Shown here: piece by piece, positions 33,510 through 41,436 of the stretch
Layout of the letters: every line of letters starts with the position of its first letter
Numbering within the stretch: position 1 is the first letter of the stretch
Origin: Fretibacterium sp. OH1220_COT-178
GTDB lineage: Bacteria; Synergistota; Synergistia; Synergistales; Aminobacteriaceae
Direction of reading: 5' to 3'
NCBI RefSeq assembly: GCF_003860125.1
Contig: NZ_RQYL01000004.1
Location: 1-64,000 of the forward strand
Length of the DNA stretch: 64,000 nt
The notes under the pieces: generated by a model
Database searches by the model: none
The model's input: only the letters and a program-made list of their open reading frames with translations
What the model was told of the DNA's origin: nothing
Translations under genes and position numbers: made by a program

Positions 33510-34123
33510 GAGCGTCCCCCCGGGAGGCGGTTGTTGTAGGGGAGGAGAAACTGACGTACAAGCCGCCCCGCCTCTCGTCGTGTTTCCGTCGTCACGGAGA
33601 AAAGCCGAGTGCGCGGGCTCGAGAGCAGAGCCTCGCGAAGCTCCCGATGGCGCCGCAGATATTCCTCGGGAAGCCCGAGCGTCCGGGCCAACTTCATGGC
33701 GTGAGCGGTGGATTTCAGCACTCCGATGCAGGGCACGCCTCCGTTCAGGACCTCCAGCAATCGTGCGTGAAATGCGTCGAGGAGGATTTCGGCTCCTCCG
33801 AACTCGTCGAGCAGAATGAGCCGCTTTTCGGCCGAGGAGGCCAGAAGCGCCAGCCCCGTACCGATGAACACCTCCGCTTGCCACCGCATTCTATCGCCAT
33901 CACGCTCCAGAAAGATGTTGGGCGCATCCGGAGCGTAGGGGAGTGAGGAATGCCCCGAAAAGTCGGGGGAGGTCAGAGAAAAGGCACGGGTGTTCGCATT
34001 TTCGTCGAGCAAGCGCCGTGTCACGAACCCTCCTGCCCAGGAGAGCAATGGCCCCAGTTCCGCCAACAACAGAGTCGTCTTCCCCACCCCCGAGGGGCCT
34101 TCGAGAAACAGGTGGCTGCACAT
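33506..34123 (-). CDS. Small P-loop NTPase (THEP1/NTPase_1-like)
   Basis: A 205-residue P-loop protein: LFLEGPSGVGKTTLLLAEL (Walker A) at the N-terminus, GGFVTRRLLDE soon after, and LILLDEFGGAEI (Walker B). The order and the GGF-x-T-R motif match the THEP1/NTPase_1 group of nucleoside triphosphatases. Its cellular substrate is unknown. Relatives have been noticed beside molybdenum-related genes. ATG 34123 follows the ModE-like stop by eight bases; the ribosome site is weak, so coupling is likely. Its TGA overlaps the permease start. Confidence 0.72.
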   Translation of the reverse strand: MCSHLFLEGPSGVGKTTLLLAELGPLLSWAGGFVTRRLLDENANTRAFSLTSPDFSGHSSLPYAPDAPNIFLERDGDRMRWQAEVFIGTGLALLASSAEKRLILLDEFGGAEILLDAFHARLLEVLNGGVPCIGVLKSTAHAMKLARTLGLPEEYLRRHRELREALLSSPRTRLFSVTTETRREAGRLVRQFLLPYNNRLPGGRS

Positions 34124-34131
34124 CGGGGCCT

Positions 34132-35049
34132 TTATCTCGCAGGCGGCAGAAGAACGTGAAAACAACTTTGAAAGGCTTCCTGCGCCATTCCCTGGACCAC
34201 CTTTTCAAATTTTCGGTAGGCCTCCAACAGAGCCCGGCCCTCCGCCGTAAGCGAGGAGCTGCCCCCATTTTTGCCTCCCTGTCGACGCAGGATCAATGGC
34301 GTTCCCCATTCGCTCTCCATGTCCCTGAGAATCTTCCAGCCCTTGCTGTAGGACATTCCCATCCTTTGGCAGGCCAGACGGACGGAGTGCGTTTCCTCGA
34401 TGAGAGAGAGGAGGTCCGAGGAGCCCTGTCCGAAAAAGGGCTTTCTCCGCACCAGACGGATGCGCAGTTCCGGAAAAACGGAGGGCTGCGGAACCTCGGA
34501 GGACTGGTCAAAGGGAAGGATTATCCCTCTATCCCGGACTTCGAGGGTGCTGAAAGTCCGGATATGGCGCTTCAGCGCCGCAAAGGGAGGCTGCTCCTCC
34601 ATCTCCTGGATCTGCAGGAGCTCGGGGATCAGCGCCGTCGAAAGGCCGATGGGATATCCCTCCTTTCCCTCGTGCGTCGGCACGACCGAAGGAGCGTTCG
34701 AGGCCAGAACCGCGGCGGCGGCATCCGTGGAGAAAAAGGGGTAGTCCGCCGATGCGAGCAGGACACGCTCGCACTTGCTCTGAAGATGGAGCAGCCCCTC
34801 CCTGAGCAGAAGAAAAGAGGGGCTGCCGGACTTGGGAGCGATGCAGAACGCGCTCATATGCGCTACATGTTTTTTCAGGGAGTCCAGACAGTCCGGAGGA
34901 GAGACCAGGACGACGAGATCCGCCCCCGCCCGTTGAAAGGTTCGCACTGCCCGATGTACGGGTGACGCCTTTTGTCCTCCTCCGCGAATCGGGGTCATGC
35001 CCTCATAGAGATTGGACCCGAAAACGATCAGCAGTGCCCCTGTCGCCAT
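34132..35049 (-). CDS. Fusion: nucleotidyltransferase-like domain + ModE-type DNA-binding domain
   Basis: A 305-residue two-domain protein. Residues 1 to about 180 have the pattern of a MobA/MocA or CofC-like nucleotidyltransferase (alternating strands and helices, [28 protein letters not shown]), but the usual GxSxRMG loop is not evident ([16 protein letters not shown] instead). Residues about 195-290 are a LysR-type winged helix as in Mod[35 protein letters not shown], then [12 protein letters not shown]. No molybdate-binding TOBE domain is present. GGGAGGA precedes ATG 35049. It leads the operon with the NTPase and ABC importer and so probably links molybdenum or tungsten state to uptake. 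Confidence 0.72.
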
Positions 35050-35080
35050 TTCTTTTCCTCCCTCGAGGCCGTTCTCACAA

Positions 35081-35098
35081 GTTGTTTTATAGAATAAC
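35081..35098. promoter_or_regulatory. AT-rich dyad upstream of the ModE-like operon
   Basis: GTTGTTTTATAGAATAAC is an imperfect 18-base palindrome centred on TATA (14 of 18 positions symmetrical). It overlaps a minus-strand TATAAA box and is 32 bases from the start of the ModE-like gene. ModE operators are AT-rich dyads of this general kind, so it is a reasonable autoregulatory site. Confidence 0.4.
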
Positions 35099-35219
35099 TC
35101 GTCTTTGAAATAATAGAGCAAAAAAATGGGGGCGTCAATCGACGGAGTGAGATGGGCTATAAAACAAAAAACAGGAGTAGGTTGGGGCTGCTTGGCGCTC
35201 TCCGAGGGCAAAACGCCCC

Positions 35220-35248
35220 TCGACGATTTCAGTCCCTCGGGGTATGAT
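35220..35248 (+). promoter_or_regulatory. Promoter of the amidohydrolase gene
   Basis: TCGACG at 35220-35225, 17-base spacer, TATGAT at 35243-35248. About 43 bases before the proposed TTG start. Confidence 0.5.
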
Positions 35249-35290
35249 AAAAGTCAGATTTTCAGTCCGCAAGAAGGGAAGACATTCCGA

Positions 35291-36160
35291 TTGAGAAGCG
35301 TCGACTTCCATATCCATCTTTATCCACCGGAGATCATTCGCGATGCGGAGTCCATATCACGACTCGAACCGTATTTCGATGCTCTGACCCACAATCGCGT
35401 GCACAAATGGGCCACGGTCGAGGACCTGTTGGCGCGTATGGAGCGCGACGACGTCGAGCGGGCGGTGGTGGGGGGCTTTGCCTTCCAAGATCTCGGACTC
35501 TGCCGTATCTGCAACGATTACATTATCGACGCGGTGGAAAAATATCCCGACAAACTGAGTGGCCTCTGTCTTGTCCCCCCTCTGGCACGAGGAGCCGAGG
35601 CGGAAGTGTTTCGCTGTGCGGAAGCCGGCTTGCTGGGGGTGGGGGAGCTCTTCCCCGAGGGACAGAACATCGACATCGCGGACCGCGATCAAACGTGGCG
35701 TCTCGCCGGAATCCTGCACGAGGCCAATCTCTGCGTGCTTTGGCATACGGCGGAACCCGTCGGACACGCCTATGTCGGCAAGGGGAATGTCGGGCCGAAA
35801 GAGGCCGCCGCGTTCTGCATGAACCACCCCGAGGTCAAGACGATCTTCGCGCACTTAGGCGGAGGCTTGTGGCTCTACGAACTGATGCCCGAGATGCGCC
35901 TCTATCTCAGAAACGCCCGTTACGATCTGGCGGCGTTGCCCTGGCTCTACGAGCCCGCCGTACTCAGAACGATCGAGAGCGCCGGAGTTGCCCATAAGTT
36001 TTTGATGGGGACCGATTTTCCCATCTTGGACTCCTCCCGATACGAGAGGATCTTTGCAGCTTCCGGTGCCGCTCCGGAGGTCTTGGAGCGTATCGCACGG
36101 GGGAATGGCTTGGAATTCCTGGCTTCCCTTGGACGCAACGGCAGGGGAGTGCAATATTGA
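35291..36160 (+). CDS. Amidohydrolase-2-family metal-dependent hydrolase
   Basis: A 289-residue TIM-barrel amidohydrolase. VDFHIHLYP gives the N-terminal HxH metal pair; CVLWHTAEP and KTIFAHLGGGLW supply further histidines; KFLMGTDFPILD has the final metal Asp. Members are hydrolases or decarboxylases of aromatic or cyclic acids; substrate not predictable. TTG 35291 is proposed because family proteins begin just before the HxH; AAGGGAAG is 12 bases upstream, so the start is soft, and longer in-frame starts exist. Its TGA overlaps the TTG start of the MFS gene. Confidence 0.8.
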   Translation: MRSVDFHIHLYPPEIIRDAESISRLEPYFDALTHNRVHKWATVEDLLARMERDDVERAVVGGFAFQDLGLCRICNDYIIDAVEKYPDKLSGLCLVPPLARGAEAEVFRCAEAGLLGVGELFPEGQNIDIADRDQTWRLAGILHEANLCVLWHTAEPVGHAYVGKGNVGPKEAAAFCMNHPEVKTIFAHLGGGLWLYELMPEMRLYLRNARYDLAALPWLYEPAVLRTIESAGVAHKFLMGTDFPILDSSRYERIFAASGAAPEVLERIARGNGLEFLASLGRNGRGVQY

Positions 36161-37389
36161 ACTCATCGGTATTCCGCTCCCTGCAGTCGCACAATTTCCG
36201 GCTCTTCATGAGCAGCCAGATCGTCTCCATGACAGGGATATGGATGCAGCGCATGGCGACGGTCTGGTTGGTGCTGTCGTTGACGGATTCTCCCTTTCTT
36301 TCCAGCACCAACGATTTTGCCAGCCAAGTCCCCATTCTTGTTCTGGGGCTTTTCTCCGGGGCTCTTGTCGACCGTATCGACAAGAGGCACTTGATTCAGG
36401 CGACTCAGTTTATGCTTCTTCTCCTTGCCCTGCTCATGAGCTTCTTGACCCTGAGCCGCTACGCGACCTATCCGATCATCCTTGCGATCAGCATCGTGCT
36501 GGGAGCCATCAACGCCTTCGACATGCCCGCCCGACAGGCCTGTATCAGCCAGATGGTCGATCGCCCCGAGCATCTGGCGAATGCCATCGCCTTGAACTCC
36601 GCTGTGTTCAATCTGTCCAGGGTCATCGGACCGACCGTGGCCGGATTCATCGTGGCGGGTGTAGGGGAGGGCTACTGCTACCTGCTGACGGGTATTGCTT
36701 TCATCGCACCGATCTATGCGCTGTCCGTCATGCGGCTGCCCCCTCAAAGAGCACCGGAACGCCGCGTCAACGTGGGAGAGTCCATTCGGGAGGGACTGGC
36801 TTACGTCGCCGGCAACGGGCACCTCAAAATCGTTCTGCTTCTGGTATGCGCGGTCAGCTTTCTGGGGATGCCGATCTACGTTACGTTCTCGGCCTTCGTC
36901 AAGATGGTCCTGAAGGAGGATGCCTCCTTCTTCGGACTCGTCCTTGGAGGTGTGGGACTGGGGGCTTTGTCTTCGACGATCCATATCGCCGCCGCACCCA
37001 ACATACGAGGCCTTCCCAAAAGAATCCTTTGGGCCCTTATCCTTATGGGCATAGGGCTTACGGCCATGGCTCTGATCCGAAATCGATGGGTTCTCATCGC
37101 GATGGCCATGCTGGTCGGCGGAGGGTTGGTCTACTCCACGACGGGCTGCAACACAATGCTTCAGACCTTCATCTCCGATGCCATGAGAGGCCGTGTGATG
37201 AGCCTTTACGTCATGGCCTTTTCCGGATTTGCCCCTCTGGGCAGCCTCGCCGCCGGCATCATCATGAACCGCATAAGCATCGTCGGAGCCATTTTTTCGC
37301 AAGGTGCGGCCTGTTTCCTTATGGCGCTCATCTACCTGTGCGCCGTCGAAACCCTGGATCGAAACATCGACCGCATCTATGGACGGTAG
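36157..37389 (+). CDS. Major facilitator transporter (MFS_3/EntS-like)
   Basis: A 410-residue permease with 12 predicted membrane helices. The N-terminal FRSLQSHNFRLFMSSQIVSMTGIWMQRMA and the loop VDRIDKRHLIQATQ are typical of the EntS-like group of MFS exporters; NAFDMPARQACISQMVDRPEHLANAIALNS is the strongly conserved helix 4-5 region. It is coupled to the amidohydrolase by a four-base overlap, with AGGGGAG eight bases before TTG 36157. The pair may hydrolyse and export, or detoxify, a small organic compound; this is inference. No terminator is seen downstream, where bases 37390-37485 hold a repeated TATAATGT. Confidence 0.88.
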   Translation: MNSSVFRSLQSHNFRLFMSSQIVSMTGIWMQRMATVWLVLSLTDSPFLSSTNDFASQVPILVLGLFSGALVDRIDKRHLIQATQFMLLLLALLMSFLTLSRYATYPIILAISIVLGAINAFDMPARQACISQMVDRPEHLANAIALNSAVFNLSRVIGPTVAGFIVAGVGEGYCYLLTGIAFIAPIYALSVMRLPPQRAPERRVNVGESIREGLAYVAGNGHLKIVLLLVCAVSFLGMPIYVTFSAFVKMVLKEDASFFGLVLGGVGLGALSSTIHIAAAPNIRGLPKRILWALILMGIGLTAMALIRNRWVLIAMAMLVGGGLVYSTTGCNTMLQTFISDAMRGRVMSLYVMAFSGFAPLGSLAAGIIMNRISIVGAIFSQGAACFLMALIYLCAVETLDRNIDRIYGR

Positions 37390-37485
37390 GCACCAACCAA
37401 ATATCTTCTGCGGGCTTGAGTAATTTATAATGTCCTATAATGTATCTTATGTTGCATTCAGTCTGGCATAAATGAATGAAATGCT

Positions 37486-38298
37486 TTAGTTCCATTTTCC
37501 TTCAATTCTAAGACAAGTACCTTCAACAACCAGAAGGGAAACAACTTCTTCTCCCAAAATAAACATTCCTGCAAACAATGGTAAAAAATCTATGGAGCTG
37601 CTTTCCCACGCTTGAATAAACCAACCGCCAAATGACAGCAAAATCGCGATAAGAATGAAGCCGCACAATTTTATTTCAGACAGAACAAACGCTACCTTGG
37701 CCCAGAAAAGACTATGAAGGAAAACTACCTGCAGTAGGAGGAAAAAAACAACCCCTAACGACACATATAAGATACCCCTGACAACCTCAAAGAGGTTAAA
37801 GAACCATATGATCCAGAAAAGCATGTGCAAAGCCAAAAATAAAAACTCGATCTCATGTTCAAATATCTTTCTAGGCCAGAGAATTCCTTTCACCTCTCTT
37901 TTTTGCTCCAACCCAAGACATGTGCGATAAATGACGGCCATGCCAAGAAATGTTCTCATGAGGATACTCACCCAAAGAGAAACATCCACGAATGTAATGT
38001 CATGTGCAAGATAATTTTTAACGAATCCAATAACCCCCAAAAGCCCTCCTAGAGAAAACACCCAAAAACACAGTCTTCCCCAAAAGAGCCTGTTAAAGAA
38101 AACAACTTCTATCAAGGAAAAAAGCATGACAACAACAAAACAAGCAAAAAGGAATCTCATACTCCAAGGGAAGGGCTTTATCCGTCTAAACATCAAGTAA
38201 ACAAAAGGAGTCACTACCCAGAGACACAAGAAAGAGAATTCAACCTTGCCCTTAAGAGGTGGATATTTTGACAGATGTCTCACGCTTATTATGGACAT
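37486..38298 (-). CDS. AT-rich orphan integral membrane protein
   Basis: A 270-residue protein with about seven to eight hydrophobic segments rich in F, L, W and V. No family is recognised. Its DNA is clearly poorer in G+C than every neighbour (A/T-rich third positions, many AAA and TTT), which suggests recent acquisition. AGGGAGA lies six bases before ATG 38298. It is followed by a 96-base AT-rich gap to the MFS gene. It might be cotranscribed with the chemoreceptor gene, 32 bases upstream, but the difference in composition argues for an insertion there. Confidence 0.7.
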   Translation of the reverse strand: MSIISVRHLSKYPPLKGKVEFSFLCLWVVTPFVYLMFRRIKPFPWSMRFLFACFVVVMLFSLIEVVFFNRLFWGRLCFWVFSLGGLLGVIGFVKNYLAHDITFVDVSLWVSILMRTFLGMAVIYRTCLGLEQKREVKGILWPRKIFEHEIEFLFLALHMLFWIIWFFNLFEVVRGILYVSLGVVFFLLLQVVFLHSLFWAKVAFVLSEIKLCGFILIAILLSFGGWFIQAWESSSIDFLPLFAGMFILGEEVVSLLVVEGTCLRIEGKWN

Positions 38299-38330
38299 CA
38301 GCGTCTCCCTGCATTTCAGCTAAATTGAAC

Positions 38331-39173
38331 TCAGAGGCGAATTTTTTTCAGATTTTGCTGCGCCTGAACGACGGCGGAGATCGTCGAGGCCATAGCGCCG
38401 ACCTTGTTCGCAGCCTGATGCATGACCTCAATGGCCTCGTCCATCTCTGCGGACGTTTGATTCAGCTTGTCCCCGGAGTCCCGAATCATCGCCTCCATGG
38501 ATTCCATGGTGGACTTGTTATTGGACAGGCAGTCGGAAAAGGAAGAAAGGGTGCGCTGGATGCTCTCGAAAAGGGAGTCGATGCTGCGCATGCTCTCCAT
38601 AGTCCCATGTACGGACCCGGATATCTCGTTCACCTTGGCGTCGATGGATTCGGAGGCGTCCTTGGTCTCCGCCGCCAACTCCTGAACATTGCGGGCGACG
38701 ACGGCGAATCCCCTGCCGTGTTCGCCTGCGCGCGCGGCCTCTATGGAGGCGTTGAGGGCCAAAAGATGGGTCTGTTTGGCGATACGTTGGATGTTTTTGG
38801 AGATCTTGCCGATCTCCAAAAACAGCTCCAAGGTCTTCAAGGTAGCGTTCAGGGTGTTTGAGACGTTGTCGCTCATGCCCTCGAGGGTCGTACCCGATCT
38901 TGCCATTTCCTCCATCAGGTTGGCGTTGATCGTGTTTATGGCCTCGACCCCCTGCTTCGCATCCCGACAACCGGCTTCGAAGTTCTCTCTCAAAGCCTGC
39001 AGAAGCGCATAGAGACGGGAGAAGCGATCGGACGTATCCTGGACCTGATCCTCCACCTTGAGGACGCGTGAAACGAGCACCTCGTCCAGCTGGGACATGA
39101 AGGAGTCCATCTGGACGTTGACAAAATAAGCTCCGGCGAGAGACCGTATCAGGGGCAGATTCTTCTGTGCCAT
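38331..39173 (-). CDS. Soluble methyl-accepting chemotaxis signalling protein
   Basis: A 280-residue cytoplasmic chemoreceptor. There is no membrane segment. The C-terminal half is the coiled-coil signalling domain with the hairpin tip around [31 protein letters not shown], the CheA/CheW contact. The N-terminal 90 residues carry no known sensor domain. The gene begins 18 bases after the stop of an ODP-type di-iron protein, as in the Treponema denticola ODP/OdpB pair, where the soluble receptor takes its signal from ODP. GGGAGA precedes ATG 39173. No cheA or cheW is in the window. Confidence 0.88.
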   Translation of the reverse strand: MAQKNLPLIRSLAGAYFVNVQMDSFMSQLDEVLVSRVLKVEDQVQDTSDRFSRLYALLQALRENFEAGCRDAKQGVEAINTINANLMEEMARSGTTLEGMSDNVSNTLNATLKTLELFLEIGKISKNIQRIAKQTHLLALNASIEAARAGEHGRGFAVVARNVQELAAETKDASESIDAKVNEISGSVHGTMESMRSIDSLFESIQRTLSSFSDCLSNNKSTMESMEAMIRDSGDKLNQTSAEMDEAIEVMHQAANKVGAMASTISAVVQAQQNLKKIRL

Positions 39174-39191
39174 GGGGCTTCTCCCGTTGCG

Positions 39192-39965
39192 TCAATGCCC
39201 GTAAATCTGGTCGACGATATCCGATCCGCATCGGAGCCCCCCGAACCAATCGAGAAACCTCTTGACGTTCTCGCGCCCTTGGATCACGGCGCCGTGTTGG
39301 GGGGCAATCATCTCGATGTCCAGAGAGGACACGCGGCGCACCCAGCTTCGGCACGCGGCGTTGGAGGCCATGTAGCGCCGATGGAAGGCCTCCATGTACG
39401 GAAGATGGCTGTCGAAGTTTTCCACGACGGGATAGCGTTTCCCCTTCGGAAAAAGAGCCGCCCCGATATCCCCCGTGAAGAGGATCTTCGAGAGCGGATC
39501 GTACAAAGAAAAACAGCCCGTAGAATGAAGAAAATGGGAGGGGATCATCAACAATTCATTTCCTCCCTCCAGGCTGAGGCGCCCCCCCGCATCGGCGATG
39601 GGAACGATGCGCCGTTCGTCATAGACCCCAAAGTGTGGGAGGAAGCGCACCCAGAGTTCCGAGATGTGAACGACGGCCTTTTCCGCCATGGAAAGCCACA
39701 GCGTGATCCCCGACGAGACGTCGGGGTCCTGATGGGAGTAAAAGATATGCCGGATATCCTTCAAATCGACGAGTTCGGCCACGTTTGCCAGCACGCGCGG
39801 AAAGACGTGGGCTCCTCCTGGATCGAGAAGGACGATTTCCCTTCCGGAGGAGACGACGTACTGATTGGTCTGGACGGCCATCCCCTCCTCCTTTTCCTCC
39901 CACCCCAACATGATGAAGTGGTGGTTTTGCTGATCAAAAAGAGCGAAGGATTCCAACTGCTGCAC
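39192..39965 (-). CDS. ODP-type metallo-beta-lactamase-fold di-iron oxygen sensor
   Basis: A 257-residue metallo-beta-lactamase-fold protein of the ODP group (the oxygen-reductase half of FprA-type flavodiiron proteins, without the flavodoxin domain). Visible: QYVVSSGREIVLLDPGG, FYSHQDPDVSSGI (HxDxD-like iron site), PSHFLHSTG, LFTGDIG and IAPQHG, supplying the iron ligands. In T. denticola such a protein binds oxygen or iron and signals to a soluble chemoreceptor. Here the chemoreceptor gene follows by 18 bases. GTG 39965 has GGGAGGTG upstream. A flavoprotein gene lies 62 bases upstream. Confidence 0.85.
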   Translation of the reverse strand: MQQLESFALFDQQNHHFIMLGWEEKEEGMAVQTNQYVVSSGREIVLLDPGGAHVFPRVLANVAELVDLKDIRHIFYSHQDPDVSSGITLWLSMAEKAVVHISELWVRFLPHFGVYDERRIVPIADAGGRLSLEGGNELLMIPSHFLHSTGCFSLYDPLSKILFTGDIGAALFPKGKRYPVVENFDSHLPYMEAFHRRYMASNAACRSWVRRVSSLDIEMIAPQHGAVIQGRENVKRFLDWFGGLRCGSDIVDQIYGH

Positions 39966-40027
39966 AAAAATGCACCTCCCCCGAACGGAAACGCAGGAAA
40001 CGCTGCAAAGACCCTTTCAGCAACGGC

Positions 40028-41095
40028 TCATGCCTCGAAGAGCTCGGAGAGGATCTCCGGAACCCTTTCGATCCTCTTGACCCGGGTCACGTTGCTTCCG
40101 CAGAAGAAAAGCCCTTTTTCCCAATTCCCCTTATAGGCGTCGACCAGGGCCGCGGCAATGCAGAAAGTCTCGCGGGTCTTGCGATAGCGGCAGTGGGTCA
40201 GGCAATTGGCAAAGCAGGGGTTGCTGGCCACCTCCCCTTCCAGATACTTGGCCACGAAGGGATTGCGTATGGCCCTGCCGGGAAGCCCCGCGGGGCTGTG
40301 AATGAGCACGACATCGTCCTCGGTGGCGTCGATGTAAGCCTGCTTGAAGCGATCCGAGGCGTCCCCTTCTTCGGTGCAGGCGAAACGGGTCCCCATCTGG
40401 ACTCCTTTGGCCCCAAGCCCGAAAGCCCGAATAAGATCGCTGCGGTCCCAGATCCCTCCCGCCGCGATGACGGGGATGTCCGAGCGCATCTCCTCGGCCA
40501 CGAAACGCACCACTCCGGGCACCGCCGTCTTGAGAGACAATGCCGGATCGTAGACCTGCTCCATGGTCATGGCCCCCAGATGTCCGCCCGCCGTCGCGGG
40601 TTCCTCGACCACAAAGGCGTCGGGAAGGCGTCCGTATTGCTTCTCCCAGCGGCGCGTGATCAGGCTGGCCGCTTTTGCGGAGCTGACGATAGGCACCAAG
40701 GCCACGTCCGGAAAGTCTTTGGTGTATTCCGGCAGTCTGAGGGGCAGTCCTGCCCCGGAGATAATGATATCCGCCCCGCCCTCCGCAGCGGCACGAACCT
40801 GCGTGTCGTAGTCCGTCAACGCCACCATGCAGTTGACGGCAAGGATCCCCTCCCCGGCGATGGAACGGGCCTTCGCCAGCACTTCCTTGATCACGATGCT
40901 GTTGGCTTCGAAATAATTGTGCTTCGCAAGGCTGAAATGCGGTGAATCGTGGCAGAGGCCGACGCTCGCGATCGTTCCGATGGCGCCGCATCGGGCCACG
41001 TGTCCCGCGAGGTTCGCTCCAGAGATACCGACGCCCATCCCTCCCTGGATCAGAGGATAGCGCGCCTGATATTTTCCTATCCTTAAAACCGGCAT
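40028..41095 (-). CDS. Nitronate monooxygenase / 2-nitropropane dioxygenase-like FMN protein
   Basis: A 355-residue TIM-barrel flavoprotein. YPLIQGGMGVGISGANLAGHVA opens the FMN barrel; GADIIISGAGLPLRLPE, EEPATAGGHLG and PVIAAGGIWDRSDLIRAFGLGAKGVQMGTRF form the phosphate-binding part. The C-terminus holds cysteines (NPCFANCLTHC). Annotated members oxidise nitronates, but many in anaerobes, including FabK-like enoyl reductases, have other roles. ATG 41095 was preferred over GTG 41143 because AAGGTGAT lies seven bases upstream and the N-terminus then fits the family. It is 62 bases upstream of the ODP gene, same strand. Confidence 0.85.
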   Translation of the reverse strand: MPVLRIGKYQARYPLIQGGMGVGISGANLAGHVARCGAIGTIASVGLCHDSPHFSLAKHNYFEANSIVIKEVLAKARSIAGEGILAVNCMVALTDYDTQVRAAAEGGADIIISGAGLPLRLPEYTKDFPDVALVPIVSSAKAASLITRRWEKQYGRLPDAFVVEEPATAGGHLGAMTMEQVYDPALSLKTAVPGVVRFVAEEMRSDIPVIAAGGIWDRSDLIRAFGLGAKGVQMGTRFACTEEGDASDRFKQAYIDATEDDVVLIHSPAGLPGRAIRNPFVAKYLEGEVASNPCFANCLTHCRYRKTRETFCIAAALVDAYKGNWEKGLFFCGSNVTRVKRIERVPEILSELFEA

Positions 41096-41260
41096 GCCCG
41101 TGATCACCTTCAGCCCCACTCCTTTAATCTGTACGAACTTCACGATGCGAGGGACGAGAACACGAAGAAAAGCGACCTTCCCCCAGGAGGGTTACGGTTT
41201 TCCATCCATATCTCGCCGGCCGGATTTCCCGTTCGTTCCAAAGCACCCGGCATGCCCTAA

Positions 41261-41268
41261 AGTATAGC
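41261..41268 (-). promoter_or_regulatory. Extended -10 of the flavoprotein-ODP-chemoreceptor unit
   Basis: The minus strand reads TGCTATACT, an extended -10 element, about 170 bases before the ATG at 41095. The -35 region is weak. Confidence 0.4.
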
Positions 41269-41401
41269 ATGAAACGGACTCAAGGCCTTTGTATATCCCA
41301 GCTTTTTCGATTTTTTCGCATCAAGCGAGGCTTTTTTGCATTACAGCGGCGTCGTATCTCTCCTTTCTCCCTCCCCGGCTCCATCTCGAAAAAGAGGGGT
41401 A

Positions 41402-41435
41402 GAGGCGCGGGATGGCTGCAGAGTCGCCGCGCCTC
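41402..41435 (-). terminator. nrdJ terminator
   Basis: On the minus strand GAGGCGCGG pairs with CCGCGCCTC around a 16-base loop, followed after a few bases by CTCTTTTT. It begins two bases after the nrdJ stop. Confidence 0.75.
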
Positions 41436-41436
41436 G

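Larger units (their letters stand above)
41096..41436. other. Intergenic region between nrdJ and the flavoprotein gene
   Basis: About 340 bases without a gene. It contains the promoter of the flavoprotein gene (minus-strand extended -10 at 41261-41268) and the nrdJ terminator at 41402-41435. I saw no B12 box or other riboswitch element. Confidence 0.4.

Noticed and set aside
37430-37460. TATAATGT direct repeat as a tandem promoter
   Set aside because: No -35 boxes at proper distances and no downstream gene on the plus strand; may just reflect the AT-rich island.
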